This document shows positions 14,916 to 30,315 of a stretch of DNA of 64,000 nt, piece after piece. Position 1 is the stretch's first letter; each line of letters starts with the position of its first letter. The stretch is from Hydractinia symbiolongicarpus. Lineage: Eukaryota; Cnidaria; Hydrozoa; Anthoathecata; Hydractiniidae. Under the pieces are notes generated by a model. That model worked only from the letters and a program-made list of their open reading frames with translations, made no database searches and was not told the DNA's origin. Location of the stretch: positions 3,224,001-3,288,000 of the forward strand of contig NC_079887.1 in the NCBI RefSeq assembly GCF_029227915.1. The letters run 5' to 3'. The translations under genes and the position numbers were made by a program.

Positions 14916-17900
14916 AACGCATGAGACTTGTAGTTTTCAAAAATGTTTTCATTTTTGATGAGACGCTGAATAAAAGAAGTTTAATCGCCGGCAAACGAAA
15001 ACCTGCGATTTCCCGTAAATCTCAGACTCGGCCCGTATAGTCAAAAGTATACAAAGAAAGTACCCAGGGTGTAAACTCATTTTCCGAACGATTTTTTAAA
15101 TTATTATTTCACCACTAAAGCCCATGAGACTTGTAGTATTTAAAAATATTTTCATTTTTGATGAGACGCTGAATAAAAGAAGTTTAATCGCCGGCAAACG
15201 AAAACCTGCGATTTCCCGTAAATCCCGGACTCGGCCCGTATAGTCAAAAGTATACAAAGAAAGTACCCTGTGAGTAAACTCATTTCCCGAACGAATTTTT
15301 AAATTATTTTTTCACCACTAAAACGAATGAGACTTTTAGTTTTCAGAAATGTTTTCATTTTTGATGAAACGCTTAATAAAAGTGGTTTAATCGCCGGCAA
15401 GCGAAAACCCGCGATTTCCCGTAAATCCCGGGCTTGGCCCGTATAGTCGAATGTATACAAAGAAAGTACCCTGTGAGTAAACTCATTTCCAAAACGATTT
15501 TTTAAATTATCTTTTCACCACTAAAACGCTTGAGACTTGTAGTTTTCAAAAATGTTTTCATTTTTGATGAGACGCTGAATAAAAGAAGTTTAATCGCCGG
15601 CAAACGAAAACCCGCCATTTCCCGTAAACCCCGGACTCCGCCCGCATAGTCAAAAGTATACAAAGAAAGTACCCAGGGAGTAAACTCATTTCCCGAACGA
15701 TTTTTTAAATTATTTTTTCACCACTAAAACGCATGAGACTTGTAGTTTTTAAAAATGTTTTCATTTTTGATGAGACGCTGAATAAAAGAAGTTTAATCGC
15801 CGGCAAACGAAAACTCGCGTCTTTCCGTAAATCCCGGACTCGGCCCGTATAGTCAAAAGTATACAAAGAAAGTACCCAGGGAGTAAACTCATTTCCCAAA
15901 CGATTTTTTAAATTATTTTTTCACCACTAAAACGCATGAGACTTGTAGTTTTTAAAAATGTTTTCATTTTTGATGAGACGCTGAATAAAAGAAGTTTAAT
16001 CGCCGGCAAACGAAAACTCGCGTCTTTCCGTAAATCCCGGACTCGGCCCGTATAGTCAAAAGTATACAAAGAAAGTACCCAGGGAGTAAACTCATTTCCC
16101 GAACGATTTTTTAAATTATTTTTTCACCACTAAAACGCATGAGACTTGTAGTTTTTAAAAATGTTTTCATTTTTGATGAGACGCTGAATAAAAGAAGTTT
16201 AATCGCCGGCAAACGAAAACCCGCCATTTCCCGTAAACCCCGGACTCGGCCCGCATAGCCAAAAGTATACAAAGAAAGTACCCAGGGAGTAAACTCATTT
16301 CCCGAACGATTTTTTAAATTATCTTTTCATCACTAAAACGCTTGAGACTTGTAGTTTTCAAAAATGTTTTCATATTTGATGAGACGCTGAATAAAAGAAG
16401 TTTAATCGCCGGCAAACGAAAACCCGCCATTTTCCGTAAACCCCGGACTCGGCCCGCATAGTCAAAAGTATACAAAGAAAGTACCCAGGGAGTAAACTCA
16501 TTTCCCGAACGATTTTTTAAATTATTTTTTCACCACTAAAACGCATGAGACTTGTAGTTTTTAAAAATGTTTTCATTTTTGATGAGACGCTGAATAAAAG
16601 AAGTTTAATCGCCGGCAAACGAAAACCTGCGATTTCCCGTAAATCCCGGACGCGGCCCGTATAGTCAAAAGTATACAAAGAAAGTACCCAGGGTGTAAAC
16701 TCATTTCCCGAACGATTTTTTAAATTATTATTTCACCACTAAAGCCCATGAGACTTGTAGTTTTTAAAAATGTTTTCATTTTTGATGAGACGCTGAATAA
16801 AAGAAGTTTAATTGCCGGCAAACGAAAACCCGCCATTTTCCGTAAACCCCGGACTCGGCCCGCATAGCCAAAAGTATACAAAGAAAGTACCCAGGGAGTA
16901 AACTCATTTCCCGAACGATTTTTTAAATTATTTTTTCCCCACTAAAACGCATGAGACTTGTAGTTTTCAAAAATGTTTTCATTTTTGATGAGACGCTGAA
17001 TAAAAGAAGTTTAATCGCCGGCAAACGAAAACCCGCGTCTTCCCGTAAATCCCAGACTCGGCCCGTATAGTCAAAATATTACAAAGAAAGTACCCAGTGA
17101 GTAAACTAATTTCCAAAACGATTTTTTAAATTATCTTTTCATCACTAAAACGCTTGAGACTTGTAGTTTTCAAAAATGTTTTCATATTTGATGAGACGCT
17201 GAATAAAAGAAGTTTAATCGCCGGCAAACGAAAACCCGCCATTTTCCGTAAACCCCGGACTCGGCCCGCATAGTCAAAAGTATACAAAGAAAGTACCCAG
17301 GGAGTAAACTCATTTCCCGAACGATTTTTTAAATTATTTTTTCACCACTAAAACGCATGAGACTTGTAGTTTTTAAAAATGTTTTCATTTTTGATGAGAC
17401 GCTGAATAAAAGAAGTTTAATCGCCGGCAAACGAAAACCTGCGATTTCCCGTAAATCCCGGACGCGGCCCGTATAGTCAAAAGTATACAAAGAAAGTACC
17501 CAGGGTGTAAACTCATTTCCCGAACGATTTTTTAAATTATTATTTCACCACTAAAGCCCATGAGACTTGTAGTTTTTAAAAATGTTTTCATTTTTGATGA
17601 GACGCTGAATAAAAGAAGTTTAATCGCCGGCAAACGAAAACCTGCGATTTCCCGTAAATCCCAGAGTCGGCCCGTATAGTCAAAAGTATACAAAGAAAGT
17701 ACCCAGGGTGTAAACTCATTTCCCGAACGATTTTTTAAATTATTATTTCACCACTAAAGCCCATGAGACTTGTAGTATTTAAAAATATTTTCATTTTTGT
17801 TGAGACGCTGAATAAAAGAAGTTTAATCGCCGGCAAACGAAAACCCGCGACTTCCCGTAAATCGCGGACTCAGCCCGTATAGTCAAAAGTATACAAAGAA

Positions 17901-20229
17901 AGTACCCAGGGAGTAAACTCATTTGCCGAACGATTTTTTAAATTATTTTTTCACCACTAAAACGCATGAGACTTGCAGTTTTCAAAAATGTTTTCATTTT
18001 TGATGAGACGCTGAATAAAAGAAGTTTAATCGCCGGCAAACGAAAACCTGCGATTTCCCGTAAGTCCCGGACTCGGCCCGTATAGTCAAAAGTATACAAA
18101 GAAAGTACCCGGGCTGTAAACTCATTTCCCGAACGATTTTTTAAATTATTATTTACCACTAAAGCCCATGAGACTTGTAGTTTTTAAAAATGTTTTCATT
18201 TTTGATGAGACGCTGAATGAAAGAAGTTTAATCGCCGGCAAACGAAAACCCGCGACTTCCCGTAAATTCCGGACTCAACCCGTATAGTCAAAAGTATACA
18301 AAGAAAGTATCCAGGGAGTACACTCATTTCCCGAACGATTTTTTAAATTATTTTTTCACCACTAAAACGCATGAGACTTGTAGTTTTCAAAAATGTTTTC
18401 ATTTTTGATGAGACACTGAATAAAAGAAGTTTAATCGCCGGCAAACGAAAACCTGCGATTTCCCGTAAGTCCCGGACTCGGCCCGTATAGTCAAAAGTAC
18501 ACAAAGAAAGTAACCGGGGTGTAAACTCATTTCCCGAACGATTTTTTAAATTATTATTTCACCACTAAAGCCCATGAGACTTGTAGTTTTTAAAAATGTT
18601 TTCATTTTTGATGAGACGCTGAATAAAAGAAGTTTAATTGCCGGCAAACGAAAACCTGCGATTTCCCGTAAATCCCGGACTCGGCCCGTATAGTCAAAAG
18701 TATACAAAGAAAGTACCCAGGGTGTAAACTCATTTCCCGAACGATTTTTTAAATTATTATTTCACCACTAAAGCCCATGAGACTTGTAGTATTTAAAAAT
18801 ATTTTCATTTTTGATGAGACGCTGAATAAAAGAAGTTTAATCGTCGGCAAACGAAAACCTGCGATTTCCCGTAAATCCCGGACTCGGCCCGTATAGTCAA
18901 AAGTATACAAAGAAAGTACCCAGGGTGTAAACTCATTTCCCGAACGATTTTTTTAAATTATTATTTTACCACTAAAGCCCATGAGACTTGTAGTATTTAA
19001 AAATATTTTCATTTTTGATGAGACGCTGAATAAAAGAAGTTTAATCGCCGGCAACCCGCGACTTCCCGTAAATCCCGGACTCGGCCCGTATAGTCAAAAG
19101 TACACAAAGAAAGTACCCAGGGAGTAAACTCATTTCCCGAACGATTTTTTAATTTATTTTTTCAACACTAAAACGCATGAGACTTGTAGTTTTCCAAAAT
19201 GTTTTCGTTTTTGATGAGACGCTTAATGAAAGAGGTTTAATCGCCGGCAAACGAAAACCCGAGATTTCCCGTAAATCCCGGGCTTGGCCCGTATAGTCAA
19301 AAGTATACAAAGATAGTACCCAGGGAGTAAACTCATTTCCAGAACGATTTTTTAAATTATTTTTTCACCACTAAAGCCCATGAGACTTGTAGTATTTAAA
19401 AATATTTTCATTTTTGATGAGACGCTGAATAAAAGAAGTTTAATCGCCGGCAAACGAAAACCTGCGATTTCCCGTAAATCCCGGACTCGGCCCGTATAGT
19501 CACAAGTATACAAAGAAAGTACCCAGGGAGTAAACTCATTTCCCGAACGATTTTTTAAATTATTTTTTCACCACTAAAACGCATGAGACTTGTAGTTTTC
19601 AAAAATGTTTTCATTTTTGATGAGACGCTGAATAAAAGAAGTTTAATCGCCGGCAAACGTAAACCTGCCATTTCCCGTAAGTCCCGGACTCGGCCCGTAT
19701 AGTCAAAAGTATACAAAGAAAGTACCCGGGGTGTAAACTCATTTCCCGAACGATTTTTTAAATTATTATTTACCACTAAAGCCCATGAGACTTGTAGTTT
19801 TTAAAAATGTTTTCATTTTTGATGAGACGCTGAATGAAAGAAGTTTAATCGCCGGCAAACGAAAACCCGCGACTTCCCGTAAATCCCGGACTCAACCCGT
19901 ATAGTCAAAAGTATACAAAGAAAGTACCCAGGGAGTACACTCATTTCCCGAACGATTTTTTAAATTATTTTTTCACCACTAAAACGCATGAGTCTTGTAG
20001 TTTTCAAAAATGTTTTCATTTTTGATGAGACACTGAATAAAAGAAGTTTAATCGCCGGCAAACGAAAACCTGCGATTTCCCGTAAGTCCCGGACTCGGCC
20101 CCTATAGTCAAAAGTATACAAAGAAAGTACCCGGGGTGTAAACTCATTTCCCGAACGATTTTTTAAATTATTATTTCACCACTAAAGCCCATGAGATTTG
20201 TAGTTTTTAAAAATGTTTTCATTTTTGAT

Positions 20230-21830
20230 GAGACGCTGAATAAAAGAAGTTTAATTGCCGGCAAACGAAAACCCGCGACTTCCCGTAAATCCCGGACTCG
20301 GCCCGTATAGTCAAAAGTATACAAAGAAAGTACCCAGGGAGTAAACTCAATTCCCGAACGATTTTTTAAATTAATTTTCACCACTAAAACGCATGAGACT
20401 TGTAGCTTTCAGAAATGTTTTCATTTTTGATGAGACGCTTAATGAAAGTTGTTTAATCGCCGGCAAACGAAAACACGCGATTTCCCGTATATCCCGGGCT
20501 TCGCCCGTATAGTCGAATGTATACAAAGAAAGTACCCTGTGAGTAAACTCATTTCCCGAACGAATTTTTAAATTATTTTTTTACCACTAAAACGCATGAG
20601 ACTTGTAGTTTTCAGAAATGTTTTCATTTTTGATGAGACGCTTAATAAAAGTGGTTTAATCGCCGGCAAACGAAAACCTGCGATTTCCCGTAAATCCCGG
20701 ACTCGGCCCGTATAGTCAAAAGTATACAAAGAAAGTACCCAGGGAGTAAAGTCATTTCCCGAACGATTTTTTAAATTATTTTTTCATCACTAAAACGCAT
20801 AAGACTTGTAGTTTTCAAAAATGTTTTCATTTTTGATGAGACGCTGAATAAAAGAAGTTTAATCGCCGACAAACGAAAACATGCGATTTCCCGTAAATCC
20901 TGGACTCGGCCCGTATAGTCAAAAGTATACAAAGAAAGTACGCAGGGAGTAAACTCATTTCCCGAACGATTTTTTAAATTAATTTTCACCACTAAAACGC
21001 ACGAGACTTGTAGTTTTCAGAAATGTGTTCATTTTTGATGAGACGCTGAATAAAAGAAGTTTAATTGCCGGCAAACGAAAACCCGCGACTTCCCGTAAAT
21101 CCCGGACTCCGCCCGTATAGTCAAAAGTATACAAAGAAAGTACCCAGGGAGTAAACTCAATTCCCGAACGATTTTTTAAATTAATTTTCACCACTAAAAC
21201 GCATGAGACTTGTAGCTTTCAGAAATGTTTTCATTTTTGATGAGACGCTTAATGAAAGTTGTTTAATCGCCGGCAAACGAAAACACGCGATTTCCCGTAT
21301 ATCCCGGGCTTCGCCCGTATAGTCGAATGTATACAAAGAAAGTACCCTGTGAGTAAACTCATTTCCCGAACGAATTTTTAAATTATTTTTTTACCACTAA
21401 AACGCATGAGACTTGTAGTTTTCAGAAATGTTTTCATTTTTGATGAGACGCTTAATAAAAGTGGTTTAATCGCCGGCAAACGAAAACCTGCGATTTCCCG
21501 TAAATCCCGGACTCGGCCCGTATAGTCAAAAGTATACAAAGAAAGTACCCAGGGAGTAAAGTCATTTCCCGAACGATTTTTTAAATTATTTTTTCATCAC
21601 TAAAACGCATAAGACTTGTAGTTTTCAAAAATGTTTTCATTTTTGATGAGACGCTGAATAAAAGAAGTTTAATCGCCGACAAACGAAAACATGCGATTTC
21701 CCGTAAATCCCGGACTCGGCCCGTATAGTCAAAAGTATACAAAGAAAGTACGCAGGGAGTAAACTCATTTCCCGAACGATTTTTTAAATTAATTTTCACC
21801 ACTAAAACGCACGAGACTTGTAGTTTTCAG
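20230..21830 (+). repeat. Higher-order repeat, two copies of a 4-monomer unit (810 bp)
   Basis: The rare variants GTAGCTTTCAGAAATG (about 20402 and 21212), ACACGCGATTTCCCGTATATCC (about 20473 and 21283), CGCATAAGACTTG (about 20796 and 21606) and TACGCAGGGAG (about 20939 and 21749) recur exactly 810 bp apart. Confidence 0.8.
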
Positions 21831-24014
21831 AAATGTGTTCATTTTTGATGAGACGCTTAATGAAAGTTGTTTAATCGTCGGCAAACGAAAACACGCGATT
21901 TCCCGTATATCCCGGGCTTGGCCCGTATAGTCGAATGTATACAAAGAAAGTACCCTGTGAGTAAACTCATTTCCCGAACGAATTTTTAAATTATTTTTTT
22001 ACCACTAAAACGCATGAGACTTGTAGTTTTCAGAAATGTTTTCATTTTTGATGAGACGCTTAATAAAAGTGGTTTAATCGCCGGCAAACGAAAACCTGCG
22101 ATTTCCCGTAAATCCCGGACTCGGCCCGTATAGTCAAAAGTATACAAAGAAAGTACCCAGGGAGTAAAGTCATTTCCCGAACGATTTTTTAAATTATTTT
22201 TTCATCACTAAAACGCATGAGACTTGTAGTTTTCAAAAATGTTTTCATTTTTGATGAGACGCTGAATAAAAGAAGTTTAATCGCCGGCAAAAGAAAACCT
22301 GCGATTTCCCGTAAATCCCGCACTCGGCCCATATAGTCAAAAGTATACAAAGAAAGTACCCAGGGTGTGAACTCATTTCCCGAACGATTTTTTAACTTAT
22401 TATTTCACCACTAAAGCCCATGAGACTTGTAGTATTTAAAAATATTTTCATTTTTAAATGAGACGCTGAATAAAAGAAGTTTAATCGCCGGCAAACGAAA
22501 ACCTGCGATTACCCGTAAATCCCGGACTCCGCCCGTATAGTCAAAAGTATACAAAGAAAGTACCCAGGGTGTAAACTCATTTCCCGAACGATTTTTTAAA
22601 TTATTATATTACCACTAAAGCCCATGAGACTTGTAGTATTTAAAAATATTTTCATTTTTGATGAGACGCTGAATAAAAGAAGTTTAATCGCCGGCAAACG
22701 AAAACCCGCGACTTCCCGTAAATCCCGGACTCGGCCCGTATAGTCAAAAGTATACAAAGAAAGTACCCAGGGAGTAAACTCATTTCCCGAACGATTTTTT
22801 AAATTTTTTTTCACCACTAAAACGCATGAGACTTGTAGTTTTCAGAAATGTTTTCATTTTTGATGAGACGCTTAATGAAAGTTGTTTAATCGCCGGCAAA
22901 CGAAAACCCGCGATTTCCCGTAAATCCCGGGCTTGGCCCGTATAGTCGAATGTATACAAAGAAAGTACCCTGTGAGTAAACTCATTTCCAGAACGATTTT
23001 TTAATCTATTTTTTCAACACTAAAACGCATGAGACTTGTAGTTTTCAAAAATGTTTTCATTTTTGATGAGACACTTAATGAAAGAGGTTTAATCGCCGGC
23101 AAACGAAAACCCGAGATTTCCCGTAAATCCCGGGCTTGGCCCGTATAGTCAAAAGTATGCAAAGATAGTACCCAGGGAGTAAACTCATTTCCGGAACGAT
23201 TTTTTAAATTATTATTTCACCACTAAAGCCCATGAGACTTGTAGTATTTAAAAATATTTTCATTTTTGATGAGACGTTGAATAAAAGAAGTTTAATCGCC
23301 GGCAAACGAAAACCTGCGATTTCCCGTAAATCCCGGACTCGGCCCGTATAGTCAAAAGTATACAAAGAAAGTACCCGGTGTGTAAACTCATTTCCCGAGA
23401 GATTTTTTAAATTATTATTTCACCACTAAAGCCCATGAGACTTGTAGTTTTTAAAAATGTTTTCATTTTTAATGAGACGCTGAATAAAAGAAGTTTAATT
23501 GCCGGCAAACGAAAACCCGCCACTTCCCGTAAATCCTGGATTCGGCCCGTATAGTCAAAAGTATACAAAGAAAGTGTCCAGGGAGTAAACTCATTTCCCG
23601 AACGATTTTTTAAATTAATTTTTACCACTAAAACGCATGAGACTTGTAGTTTTCAGAAATGTTTTCATTTTTGATGAGACGCTTAATGAAAGTTTTATAA
23701 TCGCCGGCAAACGAAAACCCGCGATTTCCCGTAAATCCCGGGCTTGGCCCGTATAGTCGAATGTATACAAAGAAAGTTTCCAGGGAGTAAACTCATTTCC
23801 CGAACGATTTTTAAAATTTTTTTTTCACCACTAAAACGCATGAGACTTATAGTTTTTAAAAATGTTTTCATTTTTGATGAGACGCTTAATGAAAGAGGTT
23901 TAATCGCTGGAAAACGAAAACCCGCGATTTCCCGTAAATCCCGGGCTTGGCCCGTATAGTCGAATGTATACAAAGAAAGTACCCTGTGAGTAAACTCATT
24001 TCCAGAACGATTTT

Positions 24015-24840
24015 TTAATTCATTTTTTCAACACTAAAACGCATGAGACTTGTAGTTTTCAAAAATGTTTTCATTTTTGATGAGACGCTTAATGAAAGAG
24101 GTTTAATCGCCGGCAAACGAAAACCCGAGATTTCCCGTAAATCCCGGGCTTGACCCGTATATTCAAAAGTATACAAAGATAGTACCCAGGGAGTAAACTC
24201 ATTTCTCGAACCATTTTTTAATTTATTTTTTCGCCACAAAAACGCATGAGATTTGTAGTTTTCAAAAAGGTTTTCATTTTTGGTGAGACGCTGAATAAAA
24301 GAAGTTTAATTGCCGGCAAACGAAAACCTGCGATTTCCTGTAAATCCCGGACTCGGCCCGTATAGTCAAAAGTGTACAAAGAAAGTACCCAGGGAGTAAA
24401 CTAATTTCCCAAACGATTTTTTAATTTATTTTTTCAACACTAAAACGCATGAGACTTGTAGTTTTCAAAAATGTTTTCATTTTTGATGAGACGCTTAATG
24501 AAAGAGGTTTAATCGCCGGCAAACGAAAACCCGAGATTTCCCGTAAATCCCGGGCTTGACCCGTATATTCAAAAGTATACAAAGATAGTACCCAGGGAGT
24601 AAACTCATTTCTCGAACCATTTTTTAATTTATTTTTTCGCCACAAAAACGCATGAGATTTGTAGTTTTCAAAAAGGTTTTCATTTTTGGTGAGACGCTGA
24701 ATAAAAGAAGTTTAATTGCCGGCAAACGAAAACCTGCGATTTCCTGTAAATCCCGGACTCGGCCCGTATAGTCAAAAGTGTACAAAGAAAGTACCCAGGG
24801 AGTAAACTAATTTCCCAAACGATTTTTTGAATTATTAATT
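24015..24840 (+). repeat. Local 2-monomer duplication (406 bp)
   Basis: The segment with GACCCGTATATTCAAAAG, CTCGAACCATTTTTTAATTT, AAAAAGGTTTTCATTTTTGGTGAG and AAGTGTACAAAG appears twice, 406 bp apart (for example about 24150 and 24556). A comparable 406-bp duplication occurs at about 25065-25850, marked by GACTTGTATTTTCAG and GGCCGGTATAG. Confidence 0.75.
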
Positions 24841-27800
24841 CACCACAAAAGCCCATGAGACTTGTAGTTTTTTAAAATGTTTTCATTTTTGATGAGACGC
24901 TGAATAAAAGAAGTTTAATCGCCGGCAAACGAAAACCCGCGATTTCCCGTAAATCCCGGACTTGGCCCGTATAGTCAAAAGTATACAAAGAAAGTACCCA
25001 GGGAGTAAACTCATTTCCCGAACGATTTTTTAAATTATTATTTCACCACTAAAACGCATGAGACTTGTATTTTCAGAAATGTTTTCATTTTTGATGAGAC
25101 GCTTAATGAAAGTGGTTTAATCGCCGGCAAACGAAAACCCGCGATTTCCCGTTAATCCCGGGCTTGGCCGGTATAGTCGAATGTATACAAAGAAAGTACC
25201 CTGTGAGTAAACTCATTTCCAAAACGATTTTTTAAATTATCTTTTCACCACTAAAACGCATGAAACTTGTAGTTTTCAAAAATGTTTTTATTTTTGATGA
25301 GACGCTGAATAAAAGAAGTTTAATCGCCAGCAAACGAAAACCTGCCATTTCCCGTAAACCCCGGACTCGGTCCGTATAATCAAAAGTATAAAAAGAAAGT
25401 ACCCAGGGGGTAAACTCATTTCCCGAACGATTTTTTAAATTATTATTTCACCACTAAAACGCATGAGACTTGTATTTTCAGAAATGTTTTCATTTTTGAT
25501 GAGACGCTTAATGAAAGTGGTTTAATCGCCGGCAAACGAAAACCCGCGATTTCCCGTTAATCCCGGGCTTGGCCGGTATAGTCGAATGTATACAAAGAAA
25601 GTACCCTGTGAGTAAACTCATTTCCAAAACGATTTTTTAAATTATCTTTTCACCACTAAAACGCATGAAACTTGTAGTTTTCAAAAATGTTTTTATTTTT
25701 GAGGAGACGCTGAATAAAAGAAGTTTAATCGCCAGCAAACGAAAACCCGCCATTTCCCGTAAACCCCGGACTCGGTCCGTATAATCAAAAGTATAAAAAG
25801 AAAGTACCCAGGGGGTAAACTCATTTCCCGAACGATTTTTTAAATTAATTTTTCACCATTAAAACGCATGAGACTTGTAGTTTTCAAAAATGTTTTCATT
25901 TTTGATGAGACGCTGAATGAAAGAACTTTAATCGCCGGCAAACGAAAACCTGCGATTTCCCGTAAATCCCGGACTCGGCCCGTATAGTCAAAAGTATACA
26001 AAGAAAGTACCCAGGGAGTAAACTCATTTCCCAAACGATTTTTTAAATTATTTTTTCACCACTAAAACGCATGAGACTTGTAGTTTTCAAAAATGTTTTC
26101 ATTTTTGATGAGAGGCTGAATAAAAGAAGTTTAATCGCCGGCAAACGAAAACCTGTGATTTCCCGTAAATCCCGTACTCGGCCCGTATAGTCAAAAGTAT
26201 GCAAAGAAAGTACCCAGGGAGTAAACTCATTTCCCAAACGATTTTTTAAATTATTATTTCACCACTAAAGCCCATGAGACCTGTAGTTTTTAAAAATGTT
26301 TTCATTTTTGATGAGACGCTGAATAAAAGAAGTTTAATCGCCGGCAAACGAAAACCCGCAATTTCCCGTAAATCCCGGTCTCGGCCCGTATAGTCAAAAG
26401 TATACAAGGAAAGTACCCAGTGATTAAACTCATTTCCCTAACGATTTTTTAAATTCTTTTTTCACCACTAAAACGCATGAGACTTGTAGTTTTTAAAAAT
26501 GTTTTTATTTTTGATGAGACGCTTAATGAAAGAGGTTTAATCGCCGGCAAACGAAAACCCGAGATTTCCCGTAAATCCCGGGCTTGGCCCGTATAGTCAA
26601 AAGTAAACAAAGATAGTACCCAGGGAGTAAACTCATTTCCCGAACCATTTTTTAATTTATTTTTTCACCACTAAAACGCATGAGACTTGTAATTTTCAAA
26701 AATGTTTTCATTTTTGATGAGACGCTGAATGAAAGAAGTTTAATCGCCGGCAAACGAAAACCTGCGATTTCCCGTAAATCCCGGACTCGGCCCGTATAGT
26801 CAAAAGTATACAAAGAAAGTACCCAGGGAGTAAACTCATTTCCCGAACGATTTTTTAAATTATTTTTTCACCACTAAAACGCATGAGACTTGTAGTTTTC
26901 AAAAATGTTTTCATTTTTGATGAGACGCTGAATAAAAGAAGTTTAATCGCCGGGAAACGAAAACCTGCGATTTCCCGTAAATCCCATACTCGGCCCGTAT
27001 AGTCAAAAGTATACAAAGAAAGTACCCAGGGAGTAAACTCATTTCCCAAACGATTTTTTAAATTATTATTTCACCACTAAAGCCCATGAGACTTGTAGTT
27101 TTCAAAAATGTTTTCATTTTTGATGAGACGCTGAATAAAAGAAGTTTAATCGCCGGCAAACGAAAACCTGCGATTTCCCGTAAATCCCGTACTCGGCCCG
27201 TATAGTCAAAAGTATACAAAGAATGTACCCAGGGAGTAAACTCATTTCCCAAACGATTTTTTAAATTATTATTTCACCACTAAAGCCCATGAGACTTGTA
27301 ATTTTCAAAGATATTTTCATTTTTAATGAGACGCCTAATGAAAGAGGTTCAATCGCCGGCAAACGAAATTCCGCGTTTTCCCGTAAATCCGGGGCTTGGC
27401 CCGTATAGTCGAATGTATACAAAGAAAGTACCCAGGGATTAAACTCATTTCCCGAACGATTTTTTAAATTATTATTTCACCACTAAAGCCCATGAGACTT
27501 GTAATTTTCAAAAATGTTTTCATTTTTGATGAGACGCTTAATGAAAGAGGTTTAATCGCAGGAAAACGAAAACCCGCGATTTCCCGTAAATCCCGGGCTT
27601 GGCCCGTATAGTCGAATGTATACAAAGAAAGTACCCTGTGAGTAAACTCATTTCCAGAACGATTTTTTAAATTATTTTTTCACCACTAAAACGCATGAGA
27701 CTTGTAGTTTTCAAAAATGTTTTCATTTTTGATGAAACGCTGAATAGAAGATGTTTAATCGCCGGCAAACGAAAACCTGCGATTTCCCGTAAATCCTGGA

Positions 27801-30315
27801 CTCGGCCCGTATAGTCAAAAGTATACAAAGAAAGTACCCAGGGAGTAAACTCATTTCCCAAACGATTTTTTAAATTATTATTTCACCACTAAAACGCACG
27901 ATACTTGTAGTTTTCAAGAATGTTTTCATTTTTGATGAGACGCTGAATAAAAGCAGTTTAATCGCCGGCAAACGAAAACCTGCGATTTCCCGTAAATCCC
28001 GGACTCGGCCCGTATAGTCAAAAGTATACAAAGAAAGTATCCAGGGAGTAAACTAATTTCCCAAACGATTTTTTGAATTATTATTTCACCACAAAAGCCC
28101 ATGAGACTTGTAGTTTTTAAAAATGTTTTCATTTTTGATGAGACGCTGAATGAAAGAAGTTTAATCGCCATCAAACGAAAACCTGCGATTTCCCGTAAAT
28201 CCCGGACTCGGCCCGTATACTCAAAATTATACAAAGAAAGTACCCAGGGAGTAAACTCATTTCCCGAAAGATTTTTTAAATTATTTTTTCACCACTAAAG
28301 CCCATGAGACTTGTAGTTTTTAAAAATGTTTTCATTTTTGATGAGACGCTGAATAAAAGAAGTTTAATCGCCGGCAAACGAAAACCCGCGACTTCCCGTA
28401 AATCCCGGACTCGGCCCGTATAGTCAAAAGTATACAAAGAAAGTACCCAGGGAGTAAAGTCATTTCCCGAACGATTTTTCAAATTATATTTTCAGCACTA
28501 AAACGCATGAGACTTGTAGTTTTCAAAAATGTTTTCATTTTTGATGAGACGCTGAATGAAAGAAGTTTAATCGCCGGCAGACGAAAACCTGCGATTTCCC
28601 GTAAATCTCGGACTCGGCCCGTATAGTCAAAAGTATAATAAGAAAGTACCCAGGGTGTAAACTCATTTCCCGAACGATTTTTTAAATTATTATTTCACCA
28701 CTAAAGCCCATGAGACTTGTAGTTTTTAAAAATGTTTTCATTTTTGATGAGACGCTGAATAAAAGAAGTTTAATCGCCAGCAAACGAAAACCCGCCATTT
28801 CCCGTAAACCCTGGACTCGGCCCGTATAAACAAAAGTATACAAAGAAAGTACCCAGGGAGTAAACTCATTTCCCGAACGATTTTTAAATTATTTTTTCAG
28901 CACTAAAACGCATGAGACTTGTAGTTTTCAAAAATGTTTTCATTTTTGATGAGACGCTGAATAAAAGGCGTTTAATCGCCGGCAAACGAAAACCCGCCAT
29001 TTCCTGTAAACCCCGGACTCGGCCTGCATAGTCAAAAGTATACAAAGAAAGTACCCAGGAAGTAAACTCATTTCCCGAACGATTTTTTAAATTATTTTTT
29101 CAGCACTAAAACGCATGAGACTTGTAATTTTTAAAAATGTTTTCATTTTTGATGAGACGGTGAATAAAAGAAGTTTAATCGCCGGCAAACGAAAACCTGC
29201 GATTTCCCGTAAATCCTGGACTCGGCCCGTATAGTCAAAAGTATACAAAGAAAGTACCCAGGGAGTAATTTCATTTCCCAAACGATTTTTAAATTATTAT
29301 TTCACCACTAAAATGCATGAGACTTGTAGTTTTCAAGAATGTTTTCATTTTTGATGAGACACTGAATAAAAGAAGTTTAATCGCCGGCAAACGAAAACCT
29401 GCGAATTCCCGTAAATCCCGGGCTTGGCCCGTATAGTCGAATGTATACAAAGAAAGTACCCTGTGAGTAAACTCATTTCCAGAACGATTTTTTAAATTAT
29501 TTTTTCACCACTAAAACGCATAAGACTTGTAGTTTTTGAAAATGTTTTCATTTTTGATGAGACGCTGAATAAAAGGCGTTTAATCGCCGGCAAACGAAAA
29601 CCCGCCATTTCCTGTAAACCCCGGACTCGGCCTGCATAGTCAAAAGTATACAAAGAAAGTACCCAGGAAGTAAACTCATTTCCCGAACGATTTTTTAAAT
29701 TATTTTTTCAGCACTAAAACGCATGAGACTTGTAATTTTTAAAAATGTTTTCATTTTTGATGAGACGGTGAATAAAAGAAGTTTAATCGCCGGCAAACGA
29801 AAACCTGCGATTTCCCGTAAATCCTGGACTCGGCCCGTATAGTCAAAAGTATACAAAGAAAGTACCCAGGGAGTAATTTCAAATCCCAAACGATTTTTAA
29901 ATTATTATTTCACCACTAAAATGCATGAGACTTGTAGTTTTCAAGAATGTTTTCATTTTTGATGAGACGCTGAATAAAAGAAGTTTAATCGCCGGCAAAC
30001 GAAAACCTGCGAATTCCCGTAAATCCCGGGCTTGGCCCGTATAGTCGAATGTATACAAAGAAAGTACCCTGTGAGTAAACTCATTTCCAGAACGATTTTT
30101 TAAATTATTTTTTCACCACTAAAACGCATAAGACTTGTAGTTTTTGAAAATGTTTTCATTTTTGATGAGACGCTGAATAAAAGAAGTTTAATCGCCGGCA
30201 AACGAAAACCTGCGATTTTCCGTAAATCCCGCGCTTGGCCCGTATAGTCAAAAGTATACAAAGAAAGTACCCAGGGAGTAAACTCATTTCCCGAACGATT
30301 TTTTAAATTACTTTT